Shown here piece by piece: positions 52,413 through 59,374 of a stretch of DNA of 64,000 bases. How positions within the stretch are numbered: position 1 is the first letter of the stretch; every line of letters begins with the position of its first letter. A program made the translations under genes and the position numbers. The DNA lies in assembly GCF_003710915.1 (NCBI RefSeq), contig NZ_RHHR01000015.1, forward strand, positions 186,001 through 250,000, read 5' to 3'. The notes under the pieces are model-generated. The model did not search any database, was not told the origin of the DNA, and saw nothing but the letters and a program-made list of their open reading frames with translations. The stretch comes from Brevibacillus invocatus (GTDB taxonomy: Bacteria > Bacillota > Bacilli > Brevibacillales > Brevibacillaceae).

Positions 52413-53552
52413 TCAATAAACAGACGGCAGCTTTTCTGTCATTCGTTGCAGACGGATGGCCAGTCTCATGGCTGTCCGTGTCATGACAGTGCTGTCAGGT
52501 GAGAGTTCTGTCAATTTGATGTAGCTGTTGCTGGTGTATTGTCCATCCTGCCAGTGCAGAGGAGCGACCAGCCGCATCCCCAGCAATTGGCGGAAATGAC
52601 TTTCAACCTCGTCACAAAAAGCTATGGGCCAGATTCCGTGTTCCCGGATGAGTGCGATCCGCTCCAGGGTTGAGCTGACAAAGATGCCATTGGCAAGAGC
52701 GAAATGGCGTACGCAATTGACGATCGGCAAGTAGACGCCGTACTTGAGGTTGATGGCTCCGCGATAACGTCCCTGTACCTCCGGGATGATGCGGCCAAAT
52801 AAGCCGAGAGAGACCCGATAGTGCAAGGTATTGCTCACCAGGCGTCCAATCAGAAGCGGGTTGTTGGCCAACAAAGATCGAAAGCGTTCGAGTACAGGGG
52901 TAAACAGCTTGGAATCGCCCCAAAGCACGCGTGCATCACTGGCTAAGAGCAGGTAGCGGGCGTTTTCCCAGATCGGATGAGCGGCCCAGCCGTCCAGCCT
53001 CTCTAGCCATTGCTCGATACTGCCCCGCCAACGCAGGGAAACGCATGTCACATTTCCCTGACAGGGTGGGTAACCGACTTCCTCCAGCCCCTGAACAATG
53101 GTGGCTCCGAGCAGATGAAAATAGCCGTGCGCCTTTTCCAGTGTCGACGGATCAACGTCTGAGGGAACCTGATAGATCAGACCGTTGTCCTGATCGCTGA
53201 TGAGTGCCTGCTCACAGCGCCCTCCACTGCCGAACTGGATAAAGGCAAAGGGGAAGGGAGGCTCTCCTACTCCCCTTTTTGCCAGTTCCATGACAGCAAG
53301 CGTAACGCCTTGCCGGATAATATGGTCTTGGATCAGATTGACGATGACTGCGAACGGAGCGAGCTCCCCTGCGCGCTTCAACGAGTGCAGGGGAGTCAGA
53401 TCCAACAGCTCCTGCCGAATCTGCGACAGCTCGCGGAAGGTCGTGGCTTGATGGATTCTTTCCAGTTGATCAGGTGAGAGAGTGAGTCGTGCTGCTTTTG
53501 GCGTTGGAAGCGGGCTGCACGCGCTCTGATTGGAGTAGTTCGGGGTATCCAT
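52413..53552 (-). CDS. DUF294 putative nucleotidyltransferase (GlnD-like)
   Basis: This protein of about 379 residues has the DUF294 nucleotidyltransferase domain: the polymerase-beta motif FGSGGRCEQALISDQDNG (residues 107-124) contains GS and the metal-binding DxD (Asp120, Asp122). The DUF294_C domain follows (LRWRGSIEQWLERLDGW to RTAMRLAIRLQRM). GlnD uridylyltransferase shares this catalytic fold and acts on PII proteins, so placement directly after amt is suggestive. No cyclase, HD or CBS domain is present. The start is uncertain: 53552 (GGAG close upstream) overlaps the end of amt by 83 bases; 53582 is also open. Confidence 0.82.
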   Translation of the reverse strand: MDTPNYSNQSACSPLPTPKAARLTLSPDQLERIHQATTFRELSQIRQELLDLTPLHSLKRAGELAPFAVIVNLIQDHIIRQGVTLAVMELAKRGVGEPPFPFAFIQFGSGGRCEQALISDQDNGLIYQVPSDVDPSTLEKAHGYFHLLGATIVQGLEEVGYPPCQGNVTCVSLRWRGSIEQWLERLDGWAAHPIWENARYLLLASDARVLWGDSKLFTPVLERFRSLLANNPLLIGRLVSNTLHYRVSLGLFGRIIPEVQGRYRGAINLKYGVYLPIVNCVRHFALANGIFVSSTLERIALIREHGIWPIAFCDEVESHFRQLLGMRLVAPLHWQDGQYTSNSYIKLTELSPDSTVMTRTAMRLAIRLQRMTEKLPSVY

Positions 53553-54813
53553 AAACTCCGTGTTCGCTGATGTCAAGACCAACCACCTCTTCTTCTTCGG
53601 TTACGCGAAGACCAATGATTGCTTTTAGAGCAGCCAATATCATGTAAGAGACGACGAAGACATAAGCCATCGAACCAACCAATCCAAGCGCTTGTACGCC
53701 CAATTGGGTGAATCCGCCTCCGTAGAACAAACCGGCTCCACCAACCCCCACTTTTTCTGCCAATTCCGGGGTCGCGAATAGACCAGTGGACAAGGTTCCC
53801 CAGATTCCAGCTACACCGTGGACGGAGAAGGCGAAGATCGGATCGTCAATTCCCATGCGATCAAACCAGATGGAAGTAAAGAATGTCAAAATACCTGACA
53901 CTGCACCGATCACGACTGCAGCCCAAGGGTCGACGAAAGCGCAAGAAGCGGTGATGGCGACGAGAGCGGCAAGAACGCCGTTCAACATGCTGGGAATATC
54001 CGCTTTGCCCATTACGATCCAGGAAATGGCGAGTGCTGCGATCGCTCCGGCAGCTGTAGCGAGATTGGTCGTCATGGCCACATAGCCAAAAAAGCCATCT
54101 GTACTGCCCAAGGTAGAACCGCCGTTAAAGCCAAACCAGCCAATCCAGAGGAAAAGCACGCCAAGCACGGAATAAACCTGATTGTGCCCAGGGATGAGAT
54201 TGGAGCTGCCGTCGCGATTGTATTTGCCAATACGAGGCTTCAGCAAGATCGTGGCGACCAATGCGACGATAGCGCCCTGCAAGTGGACAACCGTCGAACC
54301 GGCAAAGTCTTGCATCCCCAGCTCAGCCAGCCAACCGCCACCCCAAACCCAGTGTCCGACAACAGGATAAATAAGAACAGTAAACAAGATGCTGAAAATA
54401 AAGTAGACGGATAATTTCGCTCGCTCTGCAAATCCACCCCAGGCGATGGCGAGCGAAACAGCTGCGAATGCGAGTTGGAATAAAAAGAGGATCGTAATGG
54501 GGACAGACGCGCCGGAGAAGCCGGAGAAGGATGCCGCAGCCTGCTCGGCAGAACCATCGAAGAAGAAACCAGTGAGACCAATAAAGGAGTTGCCGTCTCC
54601 AAAGGTGAGACCGAAGCCCAGTGCCCAAAAGGCGATGGAGCAGATGCCGAAAGTAAGGACAGTCTTACCGGCGATGTGACCGGCGTTTTTCATCCGGGTT
54701 GACCCTGCCTCCAGCAAGGCAAAGCCGATCTGCATCATGATGACCAAAATCGCAGATACCATGACCCACGTGGAATCAATGGCAGATGAAAGTTGTTCTA
54801 ATGTCGGTTCCAT
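53470..54813 (-). CDS. amt: ammonium transporter Amt
   Basis: This 447-residue trimeric channel of the Amt/Mep/Rh family has 11 membrane helices. Conserved parts are ALLEAGSTRMKNAGHI, the twin-His helix with STVVHLQGAIVAL and FSVHGVAGIWGT, and GHNQVYSVLGVLFLWIGWFGFNGGS. The cytoplasmic tail is short and ends in Ser/Thr-rich sequence. The ATG at 54813 has AAAAGGAGTG upstream. PII genes (glnB/glnK), which normally follow amt, are absent; a DUF294 nucleotidyltransferase follows instead. Confidence 0.94.
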   Translation of the reverse strand: MEPTLEQLSSAIDSTWVMVSAILVIMMQIGFALLEAGSTRMKNAGHIAGKTVLTFGICSIAFWALGFGLTFGDGNSFIGLTGFFFDGSAEQAAASFSGFSGASVPITILFLFQLAFAAVSLAIAWGGFAERAKLSVYFIFSILFTVLIYPVVGHWVWGGGWLAELGMQDFAGSTVVHLQGAIVALVATILLKPRIGKYNRDGSSNLIPGHNQVYSVLGVLFLWIGWFGFNGGSTLGSTDGFFGYVAMTTNLATAAGAIAALAISWIVMGKADIPSMLNGVLAALVAITASCAFVDPWAAVVIGAVSGILTFFTSIWFDRMGIDDPIFAFSVHGVAGIWGTLSTGLFATPELAEKVGVGGAGLFYGGGFTQLGVQALGLVGSMAYVFVVSYMILAALKAIIGLRVTEEEEVVGLDISEHGVYGYPELLQSERVQPASNAKSSTTHSLT

Positions 54814-54832
54814 TCCAATCCACTCCTTTTTA

Positions 54833-54849
54833 TGTTAGATAATCTAACA
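54833..54849 (-). promoter_or_regulatory. GlnR/TnrA-type box, promoter-proximal
   Basis: TGTTAGATAATCTAACA is a perfect palindrome that fits the consensus TGTNA-N7-TNACA. It lies at about +12 to +28 from the predicted start of transcription, just before the amt ribosome site, a position that suits repression. Confidence 0.8.
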
Positions 54850-54861
54850 TAATTATATTTA

Positions 54862-54878
54862 TGTCAGATTATATGACA
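54862..54878 (-). promoter_or_regulatory. GlnR/TnrA-type box overlapping the -10 element
   Basis: TGTCAGATTATATGACA fits TGTNA-N7-TNACA exactly. It is 29 bases from the first box and covers the -10 hexamer of the amt promoter. Confidence 0.8.
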
Positions 54879-54896
54879 CTAGTAGAGGGATTGCAA
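54868..54896 (-). promoter_or_regulatory. sigma-A promoter of amt
   Basis: On the minus strand TTGCAA (54896-54891) and a perfect TATAAT (54873-54868) are 17 bases apart. Confidence 0.78.
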
Positions 54897-54908
54897 TTCT
54901 TTTTTCGC

Positions 54909-54951
54909 AAAAAAAAAACAACCCTCATTCTATTCAGAAGGAATGGGGTTG
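54909..54951 (-). terminator. intrinsic terminator of the MFS gene
   Basis: On the minus strand CAACCCCATTC pairs with GAATGAGGGTTG (one bulge), followed by ten T residues. The MFS stop codon lies in the loop. Confidence 0.85.
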
Positions 54952-56205
54952 CGGGCTGTACTGTTCTTGTTTTCGATTCATTTTTCGCTCCAGGATAAAT
55001 CCGACAATACACGTTACTGCCAAGAAAAGTCCGCTGCCCAGGAATAACTGCTCGACAGGCCATTTTCCTAGCCATACAGCTCCCAGGATACTGGAGACCA
55101 TACTGAAGAAGGTGAACATCAGCATATTGATGGAGAAGATTTTACCCATATTGTTGTCGGAAGCTTTCGTTTGAATGGCGGTAAGGGATGGAATGCCGTT
55201 CAAAGGTCCGCCTATGCCTGCGATAGCTGCCGCGAAGTATGCCAGCCAATGAATTTCCGTTCCCAGCGTGAGCAAAAGGAATCCAACTGCCTGAAAGGAC
55301 CAGCCTAGAATGACGACGAACATGTGGCGCGTGTATACCGCTTGTGCCATATAGAGGCTGCCTAGCAGATTCCCGATCCCATAGCAGCCAATCAGGAGAG
55401 CGAGAATGCTGCCATCTCCCTGAGCCATGCCTTCAGCGAGGAATGGAAAGCCAACGTTCCAGCAGATCATCCAGACGATGAAGCCGATATTGCTGAAGAG
55501 CAGGATGAGTAATAATAAGTGGTTTCGTTTCAGTTCGCCAATCCCTGTCCCGATATCTCTGACGTACTGAGCAGGAGTCATTTTGATCCCGGAAAAGCTG
55601 CTTCGACTAGGTTGGAGAGAACCTTTGATTGCGTATAGAAAAAACACAGATACCATATTGCTTCCCGCATTGACGAAAAAAAGCGTGGAAAGCGGAACAG
55701 TAGCTGCAAGCAAGCCGATCGTCATGGGAGCCAGAATGCGAATCGTCCGAAACGTGGTGTCCAGTATCGCATTGGCCCGGCTTAATTGTTCCAACGGCAC
55801 TACGGCTTTTAGTGCGACGGTACGGGCGGGCTGAAACAAACTGGAAAAAATGCCGAGTAAAAATTGCGCCAATAAAAAGTAGGAAAATTGCTCAATACCC
55901 ATCGCTGCCATGAAACCGACCGATATGGCAACCACTATGCGGGCCATGTCTGATCCTACCATGAGCAGGTGAGGGCTGTAGCGGTCAGCCAGGACGCCGC
56001 CGACGAGAAGGAAGAGCAAGCCGGCCACCATTTCCGGAATGACCAGAAGGCTTAACGCGGTCCCTGATTTGGTCGCTTGCAACAAATACCAAAGCAAGGC
56101 AAAACCGTAAAATTGATCGCCAATATTGGCGGTCATTTGAGCGGACCAAAGCAACAAAAAAGAACGGTTTTTCCATAAGGATGCTTCCACGTTGATTCTC
56201 TCCAT
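54934..56205 (-). CDS. MFS transporter (MFS_3/YfiS-like)
   Basis: This 423-residue permease has 12 predicted helices, the MFS loop motif GGVLADRYSPHLLM after helix 2, and QPARTVALKAVVP in helix 4. It resembles the group of Bacillales exporters annotated as macrolide-efflux-like or YfiS; substrate unknown. It is a single gene with its own terminator, and its start is divergent from nothing nearby. Confidence 0.85.
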   Translation of the reverse strand: MERINVEASLWKNRSFLLLWSAQMTANIGDQFYGFALLWYLLQATKSGTALSLLVIPEMVAGLLFLLVGGVLADRYSPHLLMVGSDMARIVVAISVGFMAAMGIEQFSYFLLAQFLLGIFSSLFQPARTVALKAVVPLEQLSRANAILDTTFRTIRILAPMTIGLLAATVPLSTLFFVNAGSNMVSVFFLYAIKGSLQPSRSSFSGIKMTPAQYVRDIGTGIGELKRNHLLLLILLFSNIGFIVWMICWNVGFPFLAEGMAQGDGSILALLIGCYGIGNLLGSLYMAQAVYTRHMFVVILGWSFQAVGFLLLTLGTEIHWLAYFAAAIAGIGGPLNGIPSLTAIQTKASDNNMGKIFSINMLMFTFFSMVSSILGAVWLGKWPVEQLFLGSGLFLAVTCIVGFILERKMNRKQEQYSPQPHSF

Positions 56206-56282
56206 CTCTTGGGAAGGTTCAGAAAAATATTTTTGATTTCAGGGTACCAAGAACGGTTGGGGAAGTAAAGCGCTAACAACAG

Positions 56283-56314
56283 AAAAGGAAGCGCTGAGCT
56301 CCAGGCTTCCTTTT
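56283..56314 (-). terminator. intrinsic terminator of the small gene
   Basis: AAAAGGAAGC and GCTTCCTTTT pair perfectly over a 12-base loop. Confidence 0.85.
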
Positions 56315-56334
56315 ACTTGTGGAGATTGCTTTGG

Positions 56335-56487
56335 TTACGGTTGTTTTTGCTGATTGGCGTTTTGATGCTGCTTGGATGAGCCCTGGTTATCCTCAGTGTG
56401 CGTATCGTCCGCTACAGTACTGCTGGTCAAACCGGCAACAGCTAATCCTTTTTGATTCAGGTTTTTGGCACTCTTAAATTTTGACAT
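56335..56487 (-). CDS. small Gln/Asn-rich protein, unrecognised
   Basis: A 50-residue protein (MSKFKSAKNLNQKGLAVAG, then a tail rich in Gln, Asn, Ser and His) starts at 56487 behind AAGGAG at ideal spacing and is closed by its own terminator, both strong signs of a real gene. The composition recalls small spore proteins such as the gamma-type SASP, but the sequence does not clearly match. Confidence 0.6.
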   Translation of the reverse strand: MSKFKSAKNLNQKGLAVAGLTSSTVADDTHTEDNQGSSKQHQNANQQKQP

Positions 56488-56640
56488 GAGCTAGCACTCC
56501 TTCAAATAGAGGATGGGTGGTCTCATCCTTTACCATGCCTTACTGGGAAGCAGTGTACTCATCCACATGTTTCCCTGAGATGGAGCGGGCAGGTATACTA
56601 ATCATGAAAAGAGTGCATTTGAGAAAAGGAGGACGTGAAC

Positions 56641-56979
56641 ATGGCGGACTCATGCATCATCATCGTGGAAGGGAAAACCGATAAGGAAAGATTGCAGAAA
56701 ATCCTGGATGAGCCTGTCGCGATATATTGTACGTACGGTACCTATAGTACAGAAAAAGCCGAGCAGCTGGTCCTGCTGGCTGAAGAAGCGGACGAAGTCT
56801 ACCTGTTTATGGATGAAGATGAAAGCGGCCAGAAATTGCGCAAACAGTTGAAAGAGGATTTTCCAGACGCGCTTCATTTATATACGCAAAAAATGTACGG
56901 CGAAGTGGCCCGTACACCGTTGGACGTGCTGGCGTCGATCCTGGAGCAGGCGGGATTTGCTGTCCAACACCCCGAATAG
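56641..56979 (+). CDS. stand-alone TOPRIM domain protein
   Basis: This 112-residue protein is almost wholly a TOPRIM domain: the conserved Glu in IIIVEGKTDKERL (residue 9) and the DxD-type motif FMDEDESGQKLRK (about residues 60-66). It is related to ribonuclease M5 and primase TOPRIM modules and is found in Bacillales as an uncharacterised small protein. The ATG at 56641 has AGGAGG eight bases upstream; GTG at 56635 is too close. Confidence 0.83.
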   Translation: MADSCIIIVEGKTDKERLQKILDEPVAIYCTYGTYSTEKAEQLVLLAEEADEVYLFMDEDESGQKLRKQLKEDFPDALHLYTQKMYGEVARTPLDVLASILEQAGFAVQHPE

Positions 56980-57055
56980 GATTCGGGCGTTGAAGGATAA
57001 AACCACCTCAACTCGGCTATAACAAGAGTATATGGATAGCGGAGGTGCAGGTCGA

Positions 57056-57262
57056 ATGCGTGGTTTTGCATCCTTTTTCAATCGTATGAACATTTGGTGG
57101 TGGCTGGTAGGAATATTCATTGCCCATTCCGTCCTTTACCTGGCGCTTGGAACAGCTACCTGGCTAGCCACAGCTTTGCTTGCTACGGCGTTTTACGGTG
57201 TCATTCTGCTGGTCGGCAAATTGATTGCCAGCAGATACCCGGACAAGGAAGAAAGTAAATGA
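57056..57262 (+). CDS. small membrane protein, two helices
   Basis: This 68-residue protein has two hydrophobic segments (residues 14-34 and 36-58) and short charged ends. The ATG at 57056 lies eight bases after GGAGGTG; an ATG at 57032 lacks a site. Function unknown. It follows the TOPRIM gene by 76 bases. Confidence 0.6.
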   Translation: MRGFASFFNRMNIWWWLVGIFIAHSVLYLALGTATWLATALLATAFYGVILLVGKLIASRYPDKEESK

Positions 57263-57296
57263 TTGTACGAACACAGGAGATTCACCGCCCGACTCC

Positions 57297-57383
57297 GTGA
57301 AAAAAAACGAAACCGCGTCCAAAGCAGCCGCCTTCAAGGAATCTCTCAGGTTGGATGCTGAAAAGCGTGTTTCGTTTTTTTCA
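57297..57383. terminator. long A/T-rich stem-loop, probable bidirectional terminator
   Basis: GTGAAAAAAAACGAAAC (57297-57313) pairs with GTTTCGTTTTTTTCAC (57368-57383) with one extra A, around a 54-base insert that can fold weakly. It lies between the converging small membrane protein and second uppP. Confidence 0.6.
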
Positions 57384-57433
57384 CTCCTCATCAAAGCACG
57401 GTTGAATACCAAAGGCGGGTTTTTTTATATAGG

Positions 57434-58213
57434 TTAACCTCCCCAATATTGCAGGGAGAGGATGATGGCACCCAGTATCCAAACATAGATGGCAAAGCCT
57501 TTCATGGAGCCCGTGCTGATGATCTTCAGCATCCAGCGGATGGCGAAATAACCGGCTATAGCCGCAAACATCGTGCCGACAACCATTGGGATCAGGGTGG
57601 CTGTGTCGAGCGGATTTTGCGTTAGTTTGACGGTTTGCAGGGTACATGCTCCTAAAATAGCGGGAAGGGACAGCAGGAATGAAAAGCGTGCTGCATCGGA
57701 GCGATCGATGCCCCGCAAAAGAGAGCCTGCGATGGTCAAGCCGGAGCGGGATATCGCGGGAAGGATGGCAGCTCCTTGCAAGGTGCCGATAATCAAGGCG
57801 TCGGTGTAGTTGATCTGGTCAAATTTGCGATGCCCCTTGCGCATGGATTCGACGGTCCAAATAATGATGCCTGTCGCGAGAAATTCCCAGCCGATCGTGA
57901 CTCCGGTGCGGGAGATCTCTTCGAAGTAATCTTCGAAGGCAAGCCCGATCACGGCAGTAGGAATCGTCCCCACGACCAGCAAACGCGCCAGCTTGCTAAA
58001 TGGATTGGCTATCAACTGCTTGATCTGGGGCCAGAATACTACGATAACGGCAATCAACGTCCCAAAATGAAGCATCGTATCAAACAGCAGCCCGATTTCA
58101 CTTAATCCGAACAATTGGCGAAACAGCACGAGATGACCTGTGCTGGAAATGGGCAAAAACTCGGTCAAGCCCTGTACGATGCCAAGAAAAATGTATTCGA
58201 GCAGTAGCAGCAT
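57434..58213 (-). CDS. uppP: undecaprenyl-diphosphatase UppP, second copy
   Basis: This 259-residue UppP paralogue has QGLTEFLPISSTGH (Gln14 in place of the first Glu, Glu18, His27) and PAISRSGLTIAG in place of PGxSRSG. The Q is a permitted variant of the (E/Q)xxxE motif. The protein is about 17 residues shorter than the first copy at 13024 and clearly of a different subgroup. It should also recycle undecaprenyl diphosphate. AGGAG lies eleven bases before the ATG. Confidence 0.9.
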   Translation of the reverse strand: MLLLLEYIFLGIVQGLTEFLPISSTGHLVLFRQLFGLSEIGLLFDTMLHFGTLIAVIVVFWPQIKQLIANPFSKLARLLVVGTIPTAVIGLAFEDYFEEISRTGVTIGWEFLATGIIIWTVESMRKGHRKFDQINYTDALIIGTLQGAAILPAISRSGLTIAGSLLRGIDRSDAARFSFLLSLPAILGACTLQTVKLTQNPLDTATLIPMVVGTMFAAIAGYFAIRWMLKIISTGSMKGFAIYVWILGAIILSLQYWGG

Positions 58214-58394
58214 GTAGCGTCGTCACTCCTATCGTCTGAAAGGGTTCGATATTGACATATGTATGTCCATTTGGGCCAGACTTGCCTACTTTGCAGGACA
58301 TCCTTTGCCAAAGCTTAAAAAAAGTTGTGGTATTTTCCCTGCATGGATGGGTATATTTAGTGTGCATATAGGAAGAGAGTGAGGAAGCAAAGCG

Positions 58395-59303
58395 ATGGAT
58401 AGAGGGAAAAAGCAGGTGCGGACGAGCGTTGCCATGAGCAATCTGCAGGCAGGCATGATCTTGGAGCTGCGTGTAGCGCGCAAGAAGGAGATCGGTTATT
58501 TTCTGACCGATGGCAGGGAAGAGGTATTTCTTCACCGGAACGAAGCGAGGGGTCCTTTGGAGATCGGGGAAGAGGTCGAGGTGTTTTTGTATCACGACCA
58601 TGAGAATCGTCTGGCGGCTACGATGGATATGCCTTATGTCGGACTGGATGAGTACGGATGGCTGGAAGTGGTAGACCTCTCCTCGAGCATGGGGATTTTC
58701 CTGGACAACGGGGTAAACAAGCACCTGCTTGTGTTCATAGATGACCTGCCCAAGCTGCGCGATGAATGGCCAAGGCCAGGTGACCGATTGCTGGTGACAA
58801 TAAAAAGAGATCGGCTGGGGCGGATGCTGGCAAAGCCCGTCACGGAGACGGAAGTCAGTAAATTCGCAGTGGCTGCCGATGAGAGCATGAAGAACAAGCA
58901 GGTAGAGGGAACCGTCTACAAAGTGATTCAGGCAGGGGCCTTTTTGCTGACAGACGAGGATTACATTCTGTTTATACACCGCGACGAGATGACGGAAAGA
59001 CTCCGCTTGGGCCAGTCGGTTCGCTGCCGCGTCAGCTACGTTCGTGAAGACGGCCGCTTGAATGGCGCGATGCGTGAACGAAAGGAAGTTCAGTACGGGG
59101 AAGACGCCGACAAGCTGCTTCGCTATTTGCTCAATCGGGACGGGGCAATGCCGTATACGGACGATACTCCGGCAGATGTGGTCAGAGAGAAGTTTGAGAT
59201 GAGCAAGTCCAGCTTCAAAAGAGCATTGGGGAAGCTGATGAAGGAAAGAAGAGTGGAACAGGTAGACGGCTGGACCAAATTGATCAGGGATCAAGCCGAA
59301 TAA
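58395..59303 (+). CDS. cvfB: S1-domain RNA-binding protein CvfB (YitL)
   Basis: This 302-residue protein has the CvfB layout: three S1-like barrels (GMILELRVARKKEIGYFLTD, VDLSSSMGIFLDNGVNKHLL, VEGTVYKVIQAGAFLLTDED) and a C-terminal winged helix (GAMPYTDDTPADVVREKF, then MSKSSFKRALGKLM). In Staphylococcus CvfB affects virulence factor expression and binds RNA. The ATG at 58395 follows GAGGAAG. Confidence 0.9.
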   Translation: MDRGKKQVRTSVAMSNLQAGMILELRVARKKEIGYFLTDGREEVFLHRNEARGPLEIGEEVEVFLYHDHENRLAATMDMPYVGLDEYGWLEVVDLSSSMGIFLDNGVNKHLLVFIDDLPKLRDEWPRPGDRLLVTIKRDRLGRMLAKPVTETEVSKFAVAADESMKNKQVEGTVYKVIQAGAFLLTDEDYILFIHRDEMTERLRLGQSVRCRVSYVREDGRLNGAMRERKEVQYGEDADKLLRYLLNRDGAMPYTDDTPADVVREKFEMSKSSFKRALGKLMKERRVEQVDGWTKLIRDQAE

Positions 59304-59308
59304 TGTAG

Positions 59309-59367
59309 AAAACCTCCCTTGAACGTCAGTGTAAAGTGACGGGTTCATAAGGGAGGTTTTGTTTTTT
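59309..59367. terminator. terminator between cvfB and the TRAP operon
   Basis: AAAACCTCCCTT pairs with AAGGGAGGTTTT around a 28-base loop with further pairing; T-rich flanks follow on both strands. Confidence 0.87.
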
Positions 59368-59374
59368 AGCCGGC

